The position numbers and the translations under genes were made by a program. A stretch of 64,000 bases of DNA, from NCBI GenBank assembly GCA_947624915.1, contig CANQMF010000001.1, positions 13,880 to 77,879 of the forward strand, given 5' to 3'. This stretch comes from an uncultured Bacilli bacterium (GTDB lineage Bacteria > Bacillota_I > Bacilli_A > RF39 > UBA660). This document shows positions 1 through 9,567 of the stretch, piece after piece. The notes under the pieces are model-generated. The model was given only the letters and a program-made list of their open reading frames with translations, made no database searches and had not been told where the DNA came from. The stretch's first letter is position 1. Every line of letters starts with the position of its first letter.

Positions 1-531
1 TCCTAATGGAACACCATGAGCAATTTTAGATACAATTACATCCGTATCCTTTAATTTCTTTGAAATGTATAAAGAGGTAGTTTCTCCTTCCATGCTTGGT
101 TTTACAGCCAATATAACTTCCTTTATTCCTTCATTTTTAATACGTTCAATTAATTTATCAAGGCCAATATCCTCAGGATTTATACCATCTAATGGCGAAA
201 TAAGGCCATTAAGAACATGGTAATATCCATCAAATGTACCTAGCCTTTCAAATAATAAAATGTTTTTTGGATCTTCAACAACACATAATAAATCTTTATT
301 ACGCTGTTCATTTTTACAAATATCACACAAATCATTTTCAGTTAAATTATTGCATCTTAAACAATGTTTTATTTTTAATTTAGTGTCTAATATTGATTTA
401 GAGAACAAGTCTATAACACTTTGATCTAAATCTAAAATAGCCATAGCATACCTTTCAGCCGTTTTTTCCCCTATTCCCGGTATTTTTCGCAAACATTCAA
501 TCAAATTTTGAATTGTAATAGGATAATGCAT
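1..531 (-). CDS. recR: Recombination protein RecR (3' end beyond window)
   Basis: RecR works with RecF and RecO to load RecA at single-strand gaps. The reverse strand gives 177 codons from an ATG at 531; the rest lies outside the window. Visible in order are an N-terminal helix-hairpin-helix segment (KIPGIGEKTAER, about residues 16-27), a four-Cys zinc finger (C57, C60, C69, C72), and the start of a Toprim domain from about residue 80 (VVEDPKN) running to the IAHGVPLG motif at the edge. The start codon overlaps the ybaB stop (TAATG), as expected for the translationally coupled dnaX-ybaB-recR operon of Bacilli. Identification is firm from motif order and context. Confidence 0.96.
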   Translation of the reverse strand, partial: MHYPITIQNLIECLRKIPGIGEKTAERYAMAILDLDQSVIDLFSKSILDTKLKIKHCLRCNNLTENDLCDICKNEQRNKDLLCVVEDPKNILLFERLGTFDGYYHVLNGLISPLDGINPEDIGLDKLIERIKNEGIKEVILAVKPSMEGETTSLYISKKLKDTDVIVSKIAHGVPLG

Positions 532-836
532 TAAAATAGTCCTGGAATATTAGGCATACCCTTAGTATAAGCGCCTAATCTTTCTTCTGTTTCCTTATCA
601 ATTTTCTTAATAGCATCATTCAATGCAACAACAATCATATCTTCTAACATCTCTATATCATCTTTTGATAATTCTTCAGCGTCTATTTTGACACTTTTTA
701 ATTCCTTAGTACCCATCATTACAACACTAACTAAAGAGCTTTGTCCAGTATACTCTGTATTATTTATCTCTTCCTGTGTTTTAGTCATATCCTTTTGTAA
801 TTTTTGTACTTGTTTCATCATAGCTTGCATATTCAT
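531..836 (-). CDS. ybaB: YbaB/EbfC family nucleoid-associated protein
   Basis: A 101-residue DNA-binding dimer family of uncertain precise role, almost always encoded between dnaX and recR. The sequence has the family pattern: a Met/Gln/Lys-rich N-terminal helix (MNMQAMMKQVQKLQKDM), a central beta sheet (SLVSVVMMGTKELKSVKID) and a C-terminal helix ending in KGMPNIPGLF, close to the usual Gly/Pro-rich tail. It starts 18 nt after dnaX ends and overlaps the recR start by one base, so the three are surely cotranscribed. Length is typical. Confidence 0.95.
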   Translation of the reverse strand: MNMQAMMKQVQKLQKDMTKTQEEINNTEYTGQSSLVSVVMMGTKELKSVKIDAEELSKDDIEMLEDMIVVALNDAIKKIDKETEERLGAYTKGMPNIPGLF

Positions 837-854
837 TTATATTCCTTCTTTCTA

Positions 855-2516
855 TCACTCATATTCAATTATATCACTAAACATTACATCTATTTCATTT
901 TTAATGTCATTTTTATTTTTTTCACCATTGCGAAATATATCTTTTAAATCAATATCCTCGCTTTGATATACATATTTATTTTTATTTTTATTATAATCCT
1001 CTTTAATAAACTCCCACTCATTCAAGTCAATAGCAATAACGAAACACTTTTTATTAAAACATTTTTCTAATAAAATTTCAATATTTGGTAATTCTTGATT
1101 AAAAGATTTGGCAAGTAGTTCTGTTTTATACATAAACATAAAATAATTATCACTTACAGCTTTAAGTTCACCATCTTTAATTAAAGAAACTAGTTTAGCA
1201 TATTCTGTGTCATTTAAATAATCATCTAAATCCAACAAATTATTTTTGACACGTTCTCGTTCTTTTTGGGAAAATTTACACAATGCATTACCAATTCTAA
1301 TATGTTTTAATTTTTCTAACAATGGTTCATTATAATCATTAACAAAAGTCTTTTCTTGCGAAATTTCTGTAAAGCTTATTTCTTTTTTATTTTTCTGTTT
1401 TTTTTCAACTTTTGCACATTCTTTTTTTTCATTCTCATGTAAATCTTCACTATTGGATAAATTAATATTTTTAATTAATTCAACTTCTAAAAGCAACTTA
1501 CTATCATTAACATTTTTCATTTCATTTACTAGAACAGATAAAGATTTAATATATTTATAAATATCTTTAGCGTTGTTATTGACTATTTCATTTAAAAAAT
1601 CGTTTTTGTTAGATATTAAGTTAGGAGCATTTAAATATATTAAACAATCTTTTAAACGATTTATTAATTCTTGCACAATCTTGATAAAGTTCTTGCCACT
1701 ATCGTCATATTTTTCTAATTGTTTTAATAAACCAATTAAGTCTCTTTTTAACATTTTTGAAATAAAATCATCTATTTCTTCAGGAAGCAAAGTTCCATTA
1801 ATAGTATGTATATCATTAATCGTTATTGTATCATCACTATAAGCCAATGCCTGATCCAACAAACTTATAGAGTCACGCATACCACCATCTGATATTTTTG
1901 CAATTTCGATTAATGCTTCATCGCTAATTTTTATTTTTTCTTTTTCAACGATATATTTAAGTCGTTCCACAATTTTATTATTACTTATTTTTTTATAATC
2001 AAAACGTTGGCAGCGTGACAAAATAGTCTGTGGTATTTTATGTGGTTCTGTTGTGGCAAAAATAAAAATAATATGGGACGGTGGTTCTTCTAATGTTTTT
2101 AACAAAGCATTGAATGCTTGATTTGTGAGCATATGCACCTCATCAATAATGTATATTTTATACTTGCTATTCGTTGGTACTAACGTTATTTTATTTCTTA
2201 TCTCTCTAATCTCATCAACACCATTATTCGATGCAGCATCGATTTCAATTATATCAATATTTTGATTATTATTCACTTGCTCACATGACACACATTTGTC
2301 ACAAGGATTTAAATCTTTTAAATGATGACAATTTAAAACTTTTGCAAATATTTTTGCAATACTTGTCTTTCCAGTTCCCCTTGGACCTGCTAATAAATAA
2401 GCATGACTAACAATATTATTTTTTATAGAATTTTTTAATGTTTTTACTATTACATCTTGTCCAACAACATCATCAAAAGTTTTCGGACGATATTTTCGAT
2501 ATAAAGCTTGATACAT
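855..2516 (-). CDS. dnaX: DNA polymerase III subunits gamma/tau
   Basis: Clamp-loader ATPase of the replicative polymerase. I place the start at the ATG giving MYQALYRKYRPKTF, the standard DnaX N-terminus; a GGAAGG Shine-Dalgarno lies just upstream, whereas a reading frame extends five codons further without one. Walker A is GPRGTGKT (44-51), the zinc-module cysteines are C63, C72, C75 and C78, Walker B is DEVH (125-128), and the sensor/arginine region is SRCQRF (168-173). The C-terminal third is Lys/Glu/Asn-rich and divergent, as usual for the tau-specific part. At 553 residues it is a full-length tau. I did not identify a convincing programmed frameshift site for gamma. First gene of the dnaX-ybaB-recR operon. 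Confidence 0.96.
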   Translation of the reverse strand: MYQALYRKYRPKTFDDVVGQDVIVKTLKNSIKNNIVSHAYLLAGPRGTGKTSIAKIFAKVLNCHHLKDLNPCDKCVSCEQVNNNQNIDIIEIDAASNNGVDEIREIRNKITLVPTNSKYKIYIIDEVHMLTNQAFNALLKTLEEPPSHIIFIFATTEPHKIPQTILSRCQRFDYKKISNNKIVERLKYIVEKEKIKISDEALIEIAKISDGGMRDSISLLDQALAYSDDTITINDIHTINGTLLPEEIDDFISKMLKRDLIGLLKQLEKYDDSGKNFIKIVQELINRLKDCLIYLNAPNLISNKNDFLNEIVNNNAKDIYKYIKSLSVLVNEMKNVNDSKLLLEVELIKNINLSNSEDLHENEKKECAKVEKKQKNKKEISFTEISQEKTFVNDYNEPLLEKLKHIRIGNALCKFSQKERERVKNNLLDLDDYLNDTEYAKLVSLIKDGELKAVSDNYFMFMYKTELLAKSFNQELPNIEILLEKCFNKKCFVIAIDLNEWEFIKEDYNKNKNKYVYQSEDIDLKDIFRNGEKNKNDIKNEIDVMFSDIIEYE

Positions 2517-2572
2517 GTAGTCACCTTCCAACTACTTATATTATACACTTTTGTTAATAAAAAAAAAAGGAA

Positions 2573-3025
2573 CTACCTTTTGTCTGCAAAGAATTCTTTT
2601 AACATTTCAATAACCTGCTGTTCCATTTTTGGATCATTCATTTTTTCAACTTGAACATTAAAATTATTTTTTTTATTATTTAATATTGTATTAATGCTAC
2701 TTACACCGCCAAACTTTGTATTTTCTACCAAATAGATCACTTTATTTATTCTAGATTGTATCAAAGCTCCACAACACATAACACAAGGCTCCATAGTAAC
2801 GTATAAATCACAACCATTTAATCGCCATGTATTTAGTTTATGACTAGCTTCTTCAATAGCAAGTATTTCAGCATGTCGTGTGGAACATTTCATAGTCTCT
2901 TTTAAATTATGCTTATACGCCACTATTTCACCGTTTTTAACAATAACAGCACCTATTGGTATTTCTCCCATTTTTGAAGCTATAAGAGCCTCTTTTATAG
3001 CTAAATTCATGTATTCATTAATCAT
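2573..3025 (-). CDS. tadA: tRNA adenosine(34) deaminase TadA
   Basis: Converts the wobble adenosine of tRNA-Arg(ACG) to inosine. The 150-residue protein has the cytidine/deoxycytidylate deaminase zinc site: H51-A-E53 (catalytic Glu) and P80-C81-x-x-C84. Typical TadA surroundings are visible (GEIPIGAVIVKNGEIV, then NTWRLNGCDLYVTMEPCVMC). It lies 57 nt upstream of the dnaX start, an arrangement common in Bacilli (tadA - SRP RNA - dnaX). Length and motifs match the family; the only real alternative would be another CMP/dCMP deaminase, which the context makes unlikely. Confidence 0.95.
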   Translation of the reverse strand: MINEYMNLAIKEALIASKMGEIPIGAVIVKNGEIVAYKHNLKETMKCSTRHAEILAIEEASHKLNTWRLNGCDLYVTMEPCVMCCGALIQSRINKVIYLVENTKFGGVSSINTILNNKKNNFNVQVEKMNDPKMEQQVIEMLKEFFADKR

Positions 3026-3040
3026 AACATCACCAATTCA

Positions 3041-3056
3041 TGTTTCACACGAAACA
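3041..3056. promoter_or_regulatory. Candidate parS centromere-like site
   Basis: The 16-mer TGTTTCACACGAAACA differs from the widely conserved parS consensus TGTTTCACGTGAAACA only at the two central bases. It lies between tadA and the SRP RNA, about 9.6 kb from dnaA, where origin-proximal parS sites are expected, and a chromosomal ParB is encoded at 60.3 kb. The central CG/GT step matters for ParB contact in known cases, so this may be a weak or lineage-specific site. Binding is inferred from sequence only. Confidence 0.45.
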
Positions 3057-3061
3057 AAATA

Positions 3062-3138
3062 AAAGCACACACATTTAGGGACTCTTAAGGCTGCTGTCTT
3101 CCAACTCTGACCTGGTTCAAGTATAAATGTTGTGCCAG
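3062..3138 (-). ncRNA. ffs: Signal recognition particle RNA (4.5S-type, ffs/scr)
   Basis: On the minus strand the segment contains the conserved SRP helix-8 core CAGGTCAGAGTTGGAAGAC followed by AGCAGCC, which binds Ffh. The flanks pair: GGCACAACATTTA (3136 down to 3124) pairs with TAAATGTGTGTGCT (3077 down to 3064) with one bulged G, closing a hairpin of about 75 nt. There is no Alu-domain extension, so this is the short Gram-negative/Mollicutes-like form rather than the 270-nt Bacillus scRNA. Its position beside tadA/dnaX matches Bacilli. Ends are estimated from the terminal stem. Confidence 0.88.
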
Positions 3139-3176
3139 TAAATAATATATACTATTTGTAATAAAATTGCAAGCAA

Positions 3177-3213
3177 TTAAAGAAAAGCAAGTTTTATTCT
3201 TGCTTTTCTTTAA
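3177..3213 (-). terminator. Hairpin at the end of gyrA
   Basis: A perfect 15-bp stem (3177-3191 with 3199-3213, seven-base loop) overlaps the last codons of gyrA. On the minus strand the 3' arm is U-rich (CTTGCTTTTCTTTAA), but there is no separate long U tract after it, so this is a terminator-like or mRNA-stabilising hairpin closing the gyrase operon before the SRP RNA gene. Confidence 0.6.
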
Positions 3214-5776
3214 CCATTTCCACATTTTCTTTAACTTCGTCATTACTCATTTCTTCGTTAGACATATCTGAATCATCAACAATTTCATCATTGCCGATAA
3301 TAGTTATAGTACTTACTTTTTGACCATCACGTAAATTAATTAATTTAACGCCTTGTGCAACACGACCAGTTGAAGAAACTTGTTTTAATGACAGCCTAAT
3401 AATCGTTCCACTATCAGTAATAAGAATTAAATCCTCTTCACCATTAACAACTTTAAATGAAACTATATTACCGTTCTTTTCAGTAACATTAAGAGCTTTA
3501 ACACCTTTGCTTCCCCGATGCGTCATTCGATATTGGTCAATAGTTGTCTTTTTTCCATAACCATTTTCTGTTACGACCAATATTTCATCATTGCCCGTAG
3601 CAAATTCCATGCCTACAGCATGTCCGTCACCTACATCAATTCCACGAACACCTGAAGCTGTTCTTCCCATAATTCGAATTTCCTTTTCATTAAATCTAAT
3701 TAATCTTCCATTAGATGATGCAATAAGAATCTCTGAATTTCCTTCCGTTATTTTAGCTGAAATAAGCTCATCATTTTCCTTCAAAGTAATAGCTATTTTA
3801 CCATTAGTACGAATATTTTCAAATTCGGTAATGTTTGTTCGTTTAATAATACCCCTTTTTGTACATAGAACAACATACGCCGGAATATCTTTAGGTGTTG
3901 CTTTCAACATTACATTTACTTTTTCATCTTTTTCCAAAGGAAGCAAATTAATAATTGGTAATCCTTTTGATTGACGACTATAAAGTGGCACCTCATAACC
4001 TTTCATGCGATACACTTTACCCTTATTGGTAAAGAACATAATATAATCATGAGTTGTCATATAAAGAATGTTATCAACAAAGTCATCTTCGGTTGTAGCC
4101 ATTCCCTTAATACCGACTCCACCTCTATTTTGTGCCTTATATGTATCACTTTCAACACGTTTAATATATCCCTTGTTTGTTAAAGTAACAACCAAGTCTT
4201 CAACCGGAATAAGTGACTCATCATCAATATAATCAATTGCTGTCATGTCTATAGAAGTTCTTCTTTCATCAGCATATTTATTTTTTATTTCAATTAGTTC
4301 TTTCTTTATAATTTCAAGGACTTTTTCTTCACTACCTAAAATTAGCTTTAATTCTTCAATTAATTTCAATAAATTATTTAATTCATCTTCAATCTTAGTT
4401 CGTTCTAAACCAGTTAATCTTCGCAATTTAAGTTCCAAAATATTATCAGCCTGAATTTGCGTTAAGCTAAATCTATTTATCAATTCATTTCGAGCCTCTT
4501 CATCTGTTTCAGCTTCTCTAATAATTTTGATAACAGCATCTATATTATCAAGAGCAATTTTATAACCTTCTAAAATATGTACTCTAGCTTCCGATTTTTT
4601 TAAATCAAATCTTGTTCTTCTAATAATAACCTCTTTTTGGTGATCTATATACTTTGATATGATATCTTTGAGAGGTAGTGTCTTAGGTGTACCGTTATCA
4701 AGCATTAAGAAAATTATACCGTAATTTGTTTGAAAGGATGTATGCTTATATAAATTATTTAAAATTACTTGGGCATTAGCATCTTTTTTCAAGGTTATTG
4801 TGATCTTAACACCATCTTTTAAATCAGTGTGATAATCTGATATACCATCAATAATTTTATTATGTACTAGCTCTGCAACTTTATTTTTTAGGTCCATAGT
4901 ATTAACACCATAAGGAACCTCGGTAATTATTATTTGTGTATGATTTCCATGCTCCTCTATTGAAGCACGACTTCTAATGGTAATAGAACCTCTACCAGTT
5001 TCATAGGCCTTTCTTATGCCCGAATTACCAAGAATTATGCCTCCAGTTGGAAAATCTGGCCCTTTAATATATTGCATAAGTCCTAAAGTATCAATTTCAG
5101 GATTATCTATATACGCAATACATCCATCTATAACTTCACCTAAATTATGTGGTGGAATATTAGTTGCCATACCTACAGCAATTCCCATAGAACCATTTAC
5201 AAGTACATTTGGAAACCTTGAAGGCAATACTTTGGGCTCTTTGCTTGTTGCATCAAAATTATCATCCATATCAACGGTATCTTTATTTATATCTCTTAAA
5301 AGTTCAAGTGATATTTTTGCAAGTCTAGCTTCTGTATAACGATACGCAGCAGCACCATCGCCCTCAATATTACCAAAATTGCCATGGCCATCAACGAGCA
5401 TATACCTTTGGTTAAAATCTTGAGCCAATCTTACCATTGCTTCATAGATACTAGAATCACCATGAGGATGATAATGACCCATAACATAACCAACCGTTGT
5501 AGCTGATTTTTTATGAGGTTTATCAGGAGTATTACCCTCTTCGTACATTGACCATAAAATACGACGATGAACAGGCTTTAAACCATCTCTTAAGTCTGGA
5601 ATGGCACGAGATGTAATAACACTCATTGAATAGTCAAGGAAAGAATCTTTTACTTCATCAACAATATTATTTTCAGCTAAAGAATCACGTTCGTGAAAAG
5701 TATCTTGAAAATCATTATTATCACTAGTATTTTGAATTGTTTCTTGATTTTGTTCTTCAATATTATTTTCTTCCAC
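3194..5776 (-). CDS. gyrA: DNA gyrase subunit A
   Basis: Breakage-reunion subunit of gyrase, introducing negative supercoils with GyrB. The start is GTG at 5776, preceded at eight bases by a perfect AGGAGG. An unusually acidic and Asn-rich N-terminal extension of about 35 residues precedes the conserved DSFLDYSMSVI. The catalytic tyrosine is Y147 in AAAYRYTEARL. The quinolone-resistance region reads HPHGDSSIYE (S108, E112), the sensitive-type residues. Six beta-pinwheel blades fill the C-terminal third, with a GyrA box variant THRGSKG (usual QRRGGKG), followed by an acidic tail. The GyrA box and pairing with gyrB argue for gyrase rather than topo IV ParC. Its ribosome-binding site lies inside the 3' end of gyrB. 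Confidence 0.96.
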   Translation of the reverse strand: MEENNIEEQNQETIQNTSDNNDFQDTFHERDSLAENNIVDEVKDSFLDYSMSVITSRAIPDLRDGLKPVHRRILWSMYEEGNTPDKPHKKSATTVGYVMGHYHPHGDSSIYEAMVRLAQDFNQRYMLVDGHGNFGNIEGDGAAAYRYTEARLAKISLELLRDINKDTVDMDDNFDATSKEPKVLPSRFPNVLVNGSMGIAVGMATNIPPHNLGEVIDGCIAYIDNPEIDTLGLMQYIKGPDFPTGGIILGNSGIRKAYETGRGSITIRSRASIEEHGNHTQIIITEVPYGVNTMDLKNKVAELVHNKIIDGISDYHTDLKDGVKITITLKKDANAQVILNNLYKHTSFQTNYGIIFLMLDNGTPKTLPLKDIISKYIDHQKEVIIRRTRFDLKKSEARVHILEGYKIALDNIDAVIKIIREAETDEEARNELINRFSLTQIQADNILELKLRRLTGLERTKIEDELNNLLKLIEELKLILGSEEKVLEIIKKELIEIKNKYADERRTSIDMTAIDYIDDESLIPVEDLVVTLTNKGYIKRVESDTYKAQNRGGVGIKGMATTEDDFVDNILYMTTHDYIMFFTNKGKVYRMKGYEVPLYSRQSKGLPIINLLPLEKDEKVNVMLKATPKDIPAYVVLCTKRGIIKRTNITEFENIRTNGKIAITLKENDELISAKITEGNSEILIASSNGRLIRFNEKEIRIMGRTASGVRGIDVGDGHAVGMEFATGNDEILVVTENGYGKKTTIDQYRMTHRGSKGVKALNVTEKNGNIVSFKVVNGEEDLILITDSGTIIRLSLKQVSSTGRVAQGVKLINLRDGQKVSTITIIGNDEIVDDSDMSNEEMSNDEVKENVEMVKEKQE

Positions 5777-5788
5777 TTAACTCACCTC

Positions 5789-7711
5789 CTAAATATCTAG
5801 GTTTTTAACCTTAATAGCATTTTCTTCAATAAACTTACGGCGTGGTTCAACCTCATCACCCATAAGTTTTTCAAATATAGCATCAGCAGCGACACAATCA
5901 TCAACTGTTATTCTTCTTAAAACACGTTTTTCTATGTCCATTGTTGTTTCATTTAACTCATCAGCATCCATCTCACCAAGACCTTTCATACGAGCAATCT
6001 CAGCTCTGGCACGTACATTATCTGGCAAGGACGCTAAATAATCATTTTTCTCTTCTTCTGTTAATACATATTTTCTTGTTTTACCATGCATTATTCTAAA
6101 TAACGGTGGTTGGGCTGCATAAACATGTCCAGCTTCCACAATTGGTCTAAAAAATCTATAGAAAAGTGTAAGCAATAAAACTCTTATGTGCGCACCATCA
6201 ACATCGGCATCGGTCATAATTATTATTTTGTCATATCTTAGTTTATCTAAATTAAATTCTTCGCCAATACCTGTACCAAAAGCTGTAATAATAGTTCTTA
6301 TCTCTTCATTGCCTAATGCTCTATCAAGTCTGGCCTTTTCTACATTTAAAATTTTACCTCTTAGTGGCAAAATTGCTTGCGTCATGGAATCTCTACCTTT
6401 TTTAGCAGATCCACCTGCTGAATCTCCCTCGACAATAAATATTTCTGATACTTTAGGATCTTTACTTTTACAATCTGAAAGTTTTCCAAAAACGTTACTA
6501 AGTGCAAGATCACTTTTTCTTGTTATTTCTCTTGCTCTCTTAGCTGCATTACGAGCTCTGCAAGCAAGCATTGCTTTTTCTATAATTGCTCTAGCTTCCT
6601 CTGGATTTTCAAGTAAGAACTTTTCAAAACCTTCACTAAATACATTATCAGCTAATTTTCTTACCTCACTATTTCCAAGTCGCCCTTTAGTTTGACCTTC
6701 AAATTGTGGATTTGGATGTTTGCAAGAAATAATCATTGTTAAACCTTCTTTAACATCATCTCCCGTTAAAGATTCATCCTTATCCTTAAGAATATTAGCC
6801 CTTTTAGCATAGCTGTTTATAACACGCGTCAAAGCTCTTCTAACACCTTCTTCGTGTGTTCCACCGTCGTGCGTGTTAATATTATTCACAAACGAATAAA
6901 TATTATCGTTGTAACCAGTTGTATATTGTAATGCAACTTCAAAAACAACATTATCTTCAGTTCCATCAAGATGAATTACATCTTCATGTATAGGTGTTTT
7001 ACCTTGGTTTATAAACTTAACATATTCTGATATTCCACCTTCGTATATAAAGGTTTCACCTGTTGTATCTTCATCATCCCTATCATCTCTTAAAGTTATC
7101 TTCAATCCCTTATTCAAAAAAGCAAGTTCTCTAATTCGTACTTTAAGCGTATTATAGTCATAAATATCAGTATCAAATATATCAGGATCTGGCTTAAATG
7201 TAACGCTAGTTCCTGTTCTATTTGTATCACATTCTCCTATTACTTTTAAAGGTTCTTTAGTCTTTCCACCATCCTCAAAACGAATAAAATGAATTTTACC
7301 ATTTTTATATACAGTAACTTCTACCCATTTTGATAATGCATTAACCACACTTGCTCCAACTCCATGAAGTCCTCCTGATACCTTATAGCCTCCACCACCA
7401 AATTTACCGCCAGCATGTAAAACAGTATAAACCGTCTCAACAGTACTTTTCATAGTCTTTGGATGGATATCAACAGGAATACCACGCCCATCATCTTTAA
7501 CAGTTATAGAGTTATCCTTGTTTATAATAACTTCTATATTTGTACAATATCCAGCTAAGGATTCATCTATTGAATTATCCACAATTTCCCACACTAAATG
7601 ATGAAGTCCCTTAACATCAGTTGTACCAATATACATACCAGGTCTTTTCCTAACAGCTTCTAAACCTTCTAAAACTTGAATGTCTGAAGCATCGTAATGT
7701 TGTTCATTCAT
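5789..7711 (-). CDS. gyrB: DNA gyrase subunit B
   Basis: ATPase subunit of gyrase. The 640-residue protein has the GHKL ATP-binding fold ([23 protein letters not shown]), the transducer domain, and the Toprim metal site ([37 protein letters not shown]), ending in the conserved GyrB tail. Length is standard. It overlaps recF by 8 bp upstream and lies 12 bp from gyrA, so recF-gyrB-gyrA form one unit. The GEMDADEL motif is a usual GyrB feature. Confidence 0.97.
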   Translation of the reverse strand: MNEQHYDASDIQVLEGLEAVRKRPGMYIGTTDVKGLHHLVWEIVDNSIDESLAGYCTNIEVIINKDNSITVKDDGRGIPVDIHPKTMKSTVETVYTVLHAGGKFGGGGYKVSGGLHGVGASVVNALSKWVEVTVYKNGKIHFIRFEDGGKTKEPLKVIGECDTNRTGTSVTFKPDPDIFDTDIYDYNTLKVRIRELAFLNKGLKITLRDDRDDEDTTGETFIYEGGISEYVKFINQGKTPIHEDVIHLDGTEDNVVFEVALQYTTGYNDNIYSFVNNINTHDGGTHEEGVRRALTRVINSYAKRANILKDKDESLTGDDVKEGLTMIISCKHPNPQFEGQTKGRLGNSEVRKLADNVFSEGFEKFLLENPEEARAIIEKAMLACRARNAAKRAREITRKSDLALSNVFGKLSDCKSKDPKVSEIFIVEGDSAGGSAKKGRDSMTQAILPLRGKILNVEKARLDRALGNEEIRTIITAFGTGIGEEFNLDKLRYDKIIIMTDADVDGAHIRVLLLTLFYRFFRPIVEAGHVYAAQPPLFRIMHGKTRKYVLTEEEKNDYLASLPDNVRARAEIARMKGLGEMDADELNETTMDIEKRVLRRITVDDCVAADAIFEKLMGDEVEPRRKFIEENAIKVKNLDI

Positions 7712-8834
7712 TTTCCTTCACCTCTTTAACCTTAATTAACTTTCCTGCCTCAATTTTAAATAATTTTGATTTTTTAATCAATTTAACATCTAAACTATTT
7801 AATTCTGTCGTTGTAATAATCGTTTGAATATCCTTACTAATATATTTTAGTAAATTATTCTTTTTATCATCTGATAGCTCACTAAATACATCGTCTAACA
7901 ATAAAATTGGAGTTGTTTCTTTATACTTTTTAAAAATTTCAATTTCTGATAGTTTTAAAGCTAAAACTGCAATGCGTTGTTGCCCCTGTGAACCATGAAT
8001 TTTTAAATTTTTGTTATCTAAAAGAAATTCAAATTCATCTTTATGTGGACCATAAAATGTTGTTGATAACTTTAAATCATAATTAAAATTTTTTTTATAA
8101 AAGCTTCTTAAAATTTCTTTACTTTTTAAATCATCTTTTATATCAATTGTTAAAGATGGAACATACTTTATTTGAAAGTTATCAACATTCATTATATCAT
8201 TGTAAATTTTCTTACAATAATTGTTAACTTTTTCCACATATTTATTACGCATTTTAATAAGAATAATAGCTTTATCAATTAAGTAATCGGTCAATATTTC
8301 AAAGTAGTTCATATCTACTTTTCCACCAAAACTGATTTTTTTTAAATATTCATTGCGCATTTTTAGTAATTTATTATAGTCATTTAAAATAATAAAGTAA
8401 CTGCTATATAATTGTGATAACTCTAAATTAAAATATTTTCGTCTTACTTGTGGAGAGCCTTTAAGAAGTTCCAAATCATCAGGATAAAAAATAATAATAT
8501 TCATGTTAGATATGTAGTCACTGACTTTCTTCATATTGTTGTTATCGATTTTTAACACTTTCTTATTATTTTCTATAACAATATTTAAATTAATATCTAA
8601 ACTTCCCCTATTGATATATCCGTTAATAACTGCACATTTTTCATTATCTTTGATCAAATTATTATCAATAAAAGAGCGATGTGATTTGGTAAGCCCTAAA
8701 ACATATATGCTTTCAAGTAAATTAGTCTTACCTTGGGCGTTATCACCATAAATAATATTAATACCCTTATAAAATCTAGCTGACAAGTGATTATAATTTC
8801 TAAAATTTGTTAATTCAATTTTTTTTAAAATCAT
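7704..8834 (-). CDS. recF: DNA replication and repair protein RecF
   Basis: SMC-like ATPase that with RecO and RecR directs RecA to gapped DNA. Starts with [14 protein letters not shown], has Walker A GDNAQGKT (30-37), the ABC signature-like region HGSQGQQR, and Walker [12 protein letters not shown] near the C-terminus. A GAGG Shine-Dalgarno precedes the ATG. The 376-residue length is normal. In most Bacilli recF directly follows dnaN and yaaA; here yaaA is missing and comK plus a lipoprotein gene occupy the gap. Overlap with gyrB implies coupling. Confidence 0.96.
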   Translation of the reverse strand: MILKKIELTNFRNYNHLSARFYKGINIIYGDNAQGKTNLLESIYVLGLTKSHRSFIDNNLIKDNEKCAVINGYINRGSLDINLNIVIENNKKVLKIDNNNMKKVSDYISNMNIIIFYPDDLELLKGSPQVRRKYFNLELSQLYSSYFIILNDYNKLLKMRNEYLKKISFGGKVDMNYFEILTDYLIDKAIILIKMRNKYVEKVNNYCKKIYNDIMNVDNFQIKYVPSLTIDIKDDLKSKEILRSFYKKNFNYDLKLSTTFYGPHKDEFEFLLDNKNLKIHGSQGQQRIAVLALKLSEIEIFKKYKETTPILLLDDVFSELSDDKKNNLLKYISKDIQTIITTTELNSLDVKLIKKSKLFKIEAGKLIKVKEVKENE

Positions 8835-8939
8835 ACATTACCTCATTTTGCAATTAATAACCCAAATTTTGAATAATTGGTAAAAACTAATACTCCTATA
8901 CACACAAAGTATTATACCATAAAAATGGCTTAATAAAGA

Positions 8940-8962
8940 AAAAAACTTCAGATTTTGAAGTT
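8940..8962 (-). terminator. Rho-independent terminator of comK
   Basis: On the minus strand ACTTCAAAATCTGAAGT forms a 6-bp stem followed by a run of T. The hairpin incorporates the comK stop codon (TGA), so it closes the comK transcript before recF begins. Confidence 0.75.
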
Positions 8963-9403
8963 TTTTCTATCATTTAATTTTGATTTAAGCATAGTTGCTC
9001 GATAATATTGGTTATCAAAAGAATATAAAGAAATATCAAAAGGAATTACTTTTTCATTATAAAATATAACTTCACATCCTTGTAAATTTTTATAGTATTT
9101 TTTTATGTGATTTAAAGCAATCCATGAGTTATTTTTGCTGCGAACAGAACCAGTAGGAAAAAATATTATATCACGTGCTTCTTCAATTATTATTGGACAC
9201 TTTGACTTAATGCCAGTTAAATATTTTGTTCCCTCACAACGTCCTCTATAAGAGCTACCATAATACTTACAATTGTTTTCAATTATTTTATTACTACTCT
9301 TATTTACAATATACTCCTCTTCTTTTTCATAAACTTTTGATACCTTTTCATCGATTGGAACTATAGCAATAGTATCCATATTGATTTCATAATTGTCTAA
9401 CAT
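8948..9403 (-). CDS. comK: ComK-family competence transcription factor
   Basis: ComK is the master activator of DNA-uptake genes in Bacillus and relatives, binding paired AT-rich K-boxes. I choose the ATG at 9403 (MLDNYEIN), 7-8 bases after a run of G (AGGGGGG) that serves as Shine-Dalgarno; a reading frame runs 22 codons further upstream without such a signal. The 151-residue protein shows the family hallmarks in order: TIAIVPIDEKVSKVYE, CKYYGSSYRGRCEGTKYLTG, KCPIII, FFPTGS, and a W-x(4)-HI helix, ending in SFDNQYYRATMLKSKL. Established: these motifs define the ComK family. Inferred: control of competence here. It is a single gene with its own terminator, inserted between dnaN and recF. No com operons lie in the window to test its targets. 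Confidence 0.88.
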   Translation of the reverse strand: MLDNYEINMDTIAIVPIDEKVSKVYEKEEEYIVNKSSNKIIENNCKYYGSSYRGRCEGTKYLTGIKSKCPIIIEEARDIIFFPTGSVRSKNNSWIALNHIKKYYKNLQGCEVIFYNEKVIPFDISLYSFDNQYYRATMLKSKLNDRKNFKI

Positions 9404-9567
9404 TAAAAATCCCCCCCTGTTTGTTAAACATGTTCTCTTATAACACATTTTTTTGTCAAATTTTATCAAAATATGTCGTTAATGTAATAAAATTTAAAAA
9501 AAAACATAAATTAATATATTTTTTATTTAATTAAAGTATGATATTATTAGCTAAAAGGAGAATGTAT

